From Craspedostauros australis (Eukaryota > Bacillariophyta > Bacillariophyceae > Mastogloiales > Achnanthaceae): a stretch of DNA of 64,000 bases. Positions 59,331 through 64,000 of this stretch are shown one piece after another (position 1 is the stretch's first letter; every line of letters starts with the position of its first letter). The notes beneath the pieces were generated by a model. That model saw nothing but the letters and a program-made list of their open reading frames with translations, ran no database searches and was not told the DNA's origin. The stretch is taken from positions 682,001 through 746,000 of the forward strand of contig JAMXDE010000016.1 of NCBI GenBank assembly GCA_026770025.1. Reading direction: 5' to 3'. Position numbers and translations under genes: made by a program.

Positions 59331-61598
59331 TTATGCCGCGGATTCCAAACCTCCATCTCGCGAAGCTGAAGGAGATGGTATTGTCATTGCCGGTGCTGGA
59401 GAAGATGAGAGCAGTATAAGCGCATCACCCTGGATCAAGCATCGCATGAAAACCTTGGATTGCTGCCCAAATGCTCGCAACGTCTCTGCTGCGATCCTCG
59501 CGTCTTCGTTGACTTTGTCCTTCGTGGATTGTTGCGCAACGGCCTTGGCCACGACTCTTGCCTTGAGGAATGCCACGTGGCCAAATGCACCCATCACATT
59601 GCTGGCCGTATCGCCGGTGTCACGAACAATCTGCGCAGCCGAGGTGCCGTACTTGTGCTCGATCAGATCGGCCGTCGCGTGCGCTGTCTTCTGTATGACG
59701 ACGCGGGAACCTTGAATGACGGCTTCGCCGACGATGGCAGCGGCGCCGATGCTGGTGATGCAGATTTTGCCAATCACCTTGATGACTTCTCGGCTGGGCG
59801 CATGTGGCAAGAGGGCCTCGATGATTTGCGTGTTGCCGTCGATTTTGGTGGTGAGAATGGTGAACCCGTACTCCGCCAATAACTTGACGTTCTCCGCTAC
59901 ATCCTTCGTGTTCGAATGGACGCTCTCTGATGCTTGCTTCGCGGCGCCTGTGTACGTCATGGCAACGATGGCATCGCGGGAGACGATGAGAGGGTCGATA
60001 TTCGGTCGTATGTGATCCTTGCAGGTGTCCACCGCATCGTCGAGCTTGGTGCAGACAACGGGCAGCACGATTTCGGAGATACCGGCTTCGATCAACTTGG
60101 CGCACCCGGAGATGAAGATGATGGCGGCATCGCCCTTGTCCTCCACTAGCTGGCGTTGGCGTTCCTCCTTCTCGAGACAGAAACGGCACATGGCACGCAG
60201 CTCGCTGAGGAGCACAATCTCGCTGTGCGGTGGGTAATCCCAGGCGTACTCGTCGCAAAGGAGGAATTCCAAGGTGTCTTCGATGATGCGGTCGCTGTAT
60301 TGCCACATGGCTTCGGCGGGGCCGCGGCATTGCACCAACGTTCGTAGAACTCCATGCTTGCGACATGTTGATCGATGGAGGCCTTGCGGACACGAGAGGT
60401 AGCCCGCCAGCGTGGATATGCAATCGTAGTAGTAATAGTCGAGCGTGGGGTCCTTGTGCGAGACGACGTATGCCAAGCTGATGAGCACATCAGAGCGTCT
60501 CACTTCGTGCTGCGAAAACAGAGCCTGGAAGAGTTGGAGGTGCGTCATGTCTCCACAAACCAGGATGAAGACGTCATCCTCCAGCGCTTCCCAGAGCTGC
60601 TCCTCCCGTGGTTGGTCGCAATGTGCGGTCATGATCCGTTTCGTGGCGGAATATTCGGGTTTGTTGATGACATCGTTGCCATCGGTCGGCGAGCCGCGTG
60701 CAAAGGAGCGCATGGTATGCGACGATCTCTCAAACAAACTCGCAAGTCGTTTCTGCGGGGAGGTGGCTGTGTTGCGTGTTGAGGTCGAGGCTGCCGTCGA
60801 TGTCGAAGTGGCTGGAGACGACGGCAAGTTTGGGCTGCTAGTCTGGGGCGATGCATTCGTTGCCGCAGTTGCGATACTGGCAGTGCAAGCTGTGGTCGAG
60901 GATGTGGCTGTGGCTGCGGTGCTCCCTGCAAAACTGGCATCATCCGTGATGGCAGGCTCCGAAGCGGGATGCAACGGCTCTTTCCTCACGCCCACGTCAT
61001 CATGGTGATCTTGATCGTGATCATAATCGTGACCATGATCACGATGCTCTGTATGCCAAGTGCCACATGTTGCAGGATGCCCATCGTCGCTGCACTCGGC
61101 AGCTGTGGGAGGACCACCAATGCTTCCGTGACCGTAGCGTTCCTCGCATTCGTCTCGTTGGGAAATAATCAGAGGCATGCGGCCTTGCGGGCGTTGGTCT
61201 GTTGTCAAGCTCTGGAAGGTGTCTTCTTGTTCTGACATCGAAGGCGGTGATGCTGCTTGCGATTGCGGCGAGCACGACGTCGACGACGATATCTGCAACA
61301 GAGAGGAGGACTGCGAATCTGGTGCGGGCAGAGCTCCGTCGCAGACCAAAGGCGCCATCCGGTAGCTCTCCGCAGAGATAAGCTGCACCGCCGTCCGCTG
61401 CGCCCCTTCGTCCTTCCTGTTCCGCTCCCGTTCTTGTGCTGAAGGTCTTTCGGAACGACGATGTTGGAGCTGTTCTTGTTCTCTATGATGTCTCTGCTCT
61501 CCGGGCTTCCTTCTGCGAGTGTGGGGAGGGTCTCTCTGTTGTTGGGGTCGTCGCATCTCTGCCTGCGGTGGGGCTTTGATGTGCGTCATCCGCTCCAT
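59331..61598 (-). CDS. Senescence/spartin-domain protein with helical repeat region
   Basis: This is a 755-residue protein from ATG 61598. The upstream open frame starts only with GTG. Residues 1-310 are low complexity (Arg/Gln-rich, then Ser/Thr/Ala-rich) with a His/Asp-rich patch (HRDHGHDYDHDQDHHDD) near 185-200. Residues about 330-530 are an alpha-helical, ARM-like region (TLDYYYYDCISTLAGYLSC and the helix pairs after it). The last 200 residues match the senescence/spartin domain pattern: IIEALLPH, ITSIGAAAIVGEAVIQGS, TADLIEHKYGTSAAQIVRDT, TASNVMGAFGHVAFLK. Members of this domain family include spartin and plant ERD7-like proteins, which associate with lipid droplets and membranes and bind lipids. 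No transmembrane or targeting signal is visible. It probably acts in the cytosol on lipid droplets or organelle surfaces. Confidence 0.72.
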   Translation of the reverse strand: MERMTHIKAPPQAEMRRPQQQRDPPHTRRRKPGEQRHHREQEQLQHRRSERPSAQERERNRKDEGAQRTAVQLISAESYRMAPLVCDGALPAPDSQSSSLLQISSSTSCSPQSQAASPPSMSEQEDTFQSLTTDQRPQGRMPLIISQRDECEERYGHGSIGGPPTAAECSDDGHPATCGTWHTEHRDHGHDYDHDQDHHDDVGVRKEPLHPASEPAITDDASFAGSTAATATSSTTACTASIATAATNASPQTSSPNLPSSPATSTSTAASTSTRNTATSPQKRLASLFERSSHTMRSFARGSPTDGNDVINKPEYSATKRIMTAHCDQPREEQLWEALEDDVFILVCGDMTHLQLFQALFSQHEVRRSDVLISLAYVVSHKDPTLDYYYYDCISTLAGYLSCPQGLHRSTCRKHGVLRTLVQCRGPAEAMWQYSDRIIEDTLEFLLCDEYAWDYPPHSEIVLLSELRAMCRFCLEKEERQRQLVEDKGDAAIIFISGCAKLIEAGISEIVLPVVCTKLDDAVDTCKDHIRPNIDPLIVSRDAIVAMTYTGAAKQASESVHSNTKDVAENVKLLAEYGFTILTTKIDGNTQIIEALLPHAPSREVIKVIGKICITSIGAAAIVGEAVIQGSRVVIQKTAHATADLIEHKYGTSAAQIVRDTGDTASNVMGAFGHVAFLKARVVAKAVAQQSTKDKVNEDARIAAETLRAFGQQSKVFMRCLIQGDALILLSSSPAPAMTIPSPSASRDGGLESAA

Positions 61599-62328
61599 TC
61601 CAATCGCGACAGGGCGGTTCTGTCCAACACAGCAACGTGACAAGGCCACAATCGTGTTGTTCTGTTCTGTCTTCTTCGCGATTATTTTTGTTGTGGAGAT
61701 GTCACACACATGGTGACCAACAGACACGAATCGTTCCCCTAACCGTTATTCTGCTCGTGTTTCGAATTGTTGCGCAATCTCTTCATGTCACAAAATGTAT
61801 CTCCCCCAAAGCACCCACACAATAGAAGCAGACACATCCGCAGGTGCGTTTGAATTGAGCGCCCCCATTCACCTTGTGATGGCAATGATGACATCGGCTC
61901 GATGTGTGACAACACCCCTGCCCTGCCTTCCAGCACACTCCTCTGTTCCTATGGCTTGCTTTCGTGTTGGTTCGTCTGGTGGCCTTCGGTGGCGATCGGC
62001 TCGGCATGTGACGAGACTCCACCATCAACTTGGATGGTGACTTGCCCACTCGTGCAGTTTGTGGAGAAATTAAGCGTCAGCTCGATCGCGAACGAATAAT
62101 GTGTTGCACTATGCTTTACTATATGGCATTGGAATAGGTCATGGTGTGGGATGTGCTACACTGATTGCATGTTTGCCATTCTTGAGACTGTGTCTCATAC
62201 CGCTGCGAGGTGCTGTTGGGAAATTGTCGCAAGGTTCGCTTCACTGATGTTAGACACTCTTGTCGCAATGCACTGCAGTAATTCGACAGAGTGCAATAAG
62301 AGCGACCGGATGTTCAAGCATGCTTGTT
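61599..62328. other. Intergenic region
   Basis: Upstream of the senescence-domain gene; nothing recognisable as a gene is seen. It should hold that gene's promoter. Confidence 0.4.
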
Positions 62329-63195
62329 TTACAAAACCTTCTTCACGGCTGCTTGATGCTTTTTGGCCATGCCATCCAGGCGGATATTCTGGATTGCCCA
62401 GCTGCAGGTGGGTGCATCATTGCTCAATTCATCCTGGTGACCACCCACATGCCTTGCGTACACTCTTGAGGATATCTTCTTGCGCAATGCGACCACGTCG
62501 CGCACCAAGTCTTTATCACTGTGTCCTGGCTTGATTACAAAGCTGTCATCGAGCATCTGGAGCGCTGGCCTGTTATCGCAACCGATCTCCAATGATCCCG
62601 ACACGCCGTAGATTTCCTCCGCTGCTGCCACCCAAGCAAGAATCATGTAGATTCCGCACAGTTCCGCTTAGTACGAATTCATGGGCTTACAGGATTGAGG
62701 TGCGAGGCACACAAATGAAGATGACGCGTCAGGATGCTGCAGAGAGTCTTGGATGGACGCTGCTGCTGTTCCTATTCCATTTTGGACTGATCCATCGCAA
62801 AATGCCACGCAGTTGCCTTTTCTTATGCTTGCTGCTATGATCGATTCATGACCTGTGCCTCTTGCCCCCTTGAACTGGATCTTCCATTTCTGATGTTCTG
62901 GTGCTTTGATGATCGCATGTCGAATACTGTCCTTGTGTATTGATGGCTGTCGTAGAAGTTTGATTTCTGTTGGTTCGCATGATTGTTGGTCATGCTGTTG
63001 CTGGCCAATCTTCTTGGTCTTAGTTATCTTCTGTGCATTTGTCTTGACTTCACTGGTCGGTTTTTGGGCGGTAACCCTGGTCGGTGCCTTTTTCTTCCGT
63101 TGTCGCTGTTGCCGTTGCTGGTCAATGGTTTGCTTCAATGGCTCTGTTCTCGAACTGTGTGGCTCAATGTGTGAAAGCTGCTTTTGATCCTGCAT
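62329..63195 (-). pseudogene. Retroelement RNase H fragment with in-frame stop
   Basis: Read on the minus strand, one frame gives a basic, Gln/Lys-rich linker, then an RNase H fold. The catalytic Asp is in AFCDGSVQNG, Glu in AELCGIYM, Asp in GCDNRPAL, followed by a histidine motif (VGGHQDE) and LDGMAKKH. A TAA at 62670-62668 interrupts it directly before AELCG, the second catalytic segment. No reverse transcriptase or LTR is seen upstream, so this is only the 3' part of an element. The text is that of the RNase H tail of retrotransposon polyproteins and is not related to the copia element at 44573. It probably came in as a truncated copy and has decayed. Confidence 0.65.
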
Positions 63196-63749
63196 GCCTT
63201 TGGCTTCCGTATTGCAGAACTCAAGAGCCAGGCAAGCTTGTCGCAGGGATGGCGCATTTGCAAGAGCTGCAATGCAGTGTAGCCTCTTGAGTCCTCGAGA
63301 TGTATGTTTGCTCTACCGGATTTCACCATGCACTTTGCGATTGTTAAGTCACTCTTCAGGCAAACCACGTGCAGGGGAGTGTTCCCAGCGTACATTCTGA
63401 GATTAGGATCTGCGTTGTGTGATTGTACAAGATATTCCGCTATGTCGCCAAGCCCATTGAGACATGCATGGAAAAGTGGAGTTTTGCCACACATGTCTTG
63501 ATCATCGACGGAGACCTCACACGTCTCCAACAAGTACTTCACCATTTCCAAAGAACCAGAATTAAATACAGCGCGATGGAGCAATGTGTAGCCAGATTGA
63601 AACGGTGGAGGTTCCTTGATCGTCCGGATTGGTATGTCCGGGTGAGATTGCTGCCATGCAACAAGATCTTCAATGCTGCCGTTTCTCACAGCCCTATCCG
63701 CATCAAGATGCAAATCACACCATTCCTGGGTTTCTTCCAGTGGTGACAT
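63135..63749 (-). CDS. Short ankyrin-repeat protein
   Basis: This is a 204-residue protein from ATG 63749 (MSPLEETQEWCDLHLDADRA). It has about four ankyrin units: GYTLLHRAVFNSGSLEMVKY, GKTPLFHACLNGLGDIAEYL, GNTPLHVVCLKSDLTIAKCM and GYTALQLLQMRHPCDKLAWL. The style (LVQSHNADPN, E..VDD) resembles the larger ankyrin proteins at 33559 and 37250, but it is much shorter. The last 25 residues are not repeat-like and overlap the start of the retroelement fragment by 61 bases, so the gene may have been truncated by that insertion. Whether it is still expressed cannot be told. Confidence 0.65.
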   Translation of the reverse strand: MSPLEETQEWCDLHLDADRAVRNGSIEDLVAWQQSHPDIPIRTIKEPPPFQSGYTLLHRAVFNSGSLEMVKYLLETCEVSVDDQDMCGKTPLFHACLNGLGDIAEYLVQSHNADPNLRMYAGNTPLHVVCLKSDLTIAKCMVKSGRANIHLEDSRGYTALQLLQMRHPCDKLAWLLSSAIRKPKACRIKSSFHTLSHTVREQSH

Positions 63750-64000
63750 TATCGTGTGGAACACCTTGTTGTGGGAACACGTTCGAAGGAGGTTCGCCCC
63801 GTCGAAGAGGACGATGCGAACATGACCGCGAGCGTTAAAGTGATGAAACCCATTGCAACGGGCGCTTCTGGTGGAATTGGTGGCTTGGTTGATGCCAGAT
63901 CGTACAAGTGTTCGACGAGACACAGCTGCGGATGAGGATGCACACGGACGGTGCACGTGTGATGTGCTTGAACTGTTCCGCAGTATCGAGGCAAGATGAG

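Overview
This window is nuclear DNA from a photosynthetic stramenopile, most likely a diatom. The evidence is: plastid presequences with an aromatic residue after the signal-peptide cleavage site (AAA/F, AHA/F and CQA/W); a Ty1/copia retrotransposon whose integrase and leader sequence resemble diatom CoDi elements; sparse short introns with GTGAGT donors; and secreted proteins with PT repeats. I see no bacterial operons, no CRISPR array and no rRNA gene. Identifications come from reading motifs by eye, with no database search.

Layout. 1-3996: the 3' part of an armadillo-repeat gene (+), tail-to-tail with an adenylate kinase (-). 4125-13638: a candidate 9.5-kb DNA transposon with 50-bp terminal inverted repeats flanked by TA. 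It carries an intact mariner-like transposase (-) and a broken PT-repeat/cysteine-rich secreted-protein gene (+). 13877-18200: a second, shorter inverted-repeat pair flanked by TA, holding no readable gene but containing a solo copia LTR at 16782-17308. 18674-32697: the housekeeping part. It holds an ARM-repeat protein, a METTL21-type methyltransferase with one intron, a coiled-coil protein, a RING/TRAF-zinc-finger membrane protein, the rRNA-processing factor RCL1, a plastid-type PPR protein and a TMEM14-like protein.

33559-39763: two large ankyrin proteins, clear paralogues, arranged head to head. 39969-41322: a plastid-type alpha/beta-hydrolase (GHSAGG) with one intron. 44573-56401: a complete, young copia retrotransposon of 11.8 kb. 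It has 528-bp LTRs with four differences, a 5-bp target duplication, one 3258-codon gag-pol frame, a long extension after RNase H, and a further 3' frame displaced by +1 with no early ATG. 56898-57731: a probable thylakoid-lumen NTF2-like protein. 59331-61598: a senescence/spartin-domain protein. 62329-63749: a retroelement RNase H relic with a stop codon, overlapping the end of a short ankyrin gene.

The host genes do not form one pathway. Three carry secretory/plastid presequences, and the others act in nucleotide metabolism, ribosome biogenesis, protein modification or protein-protein interaction. The most unusual material is the mobile DNA: the copia element with non-TG/CA LTR ends, 3' hairpins and a displaced 3' frame, and the large TIR element that appears to carry a secreted-protein gene.
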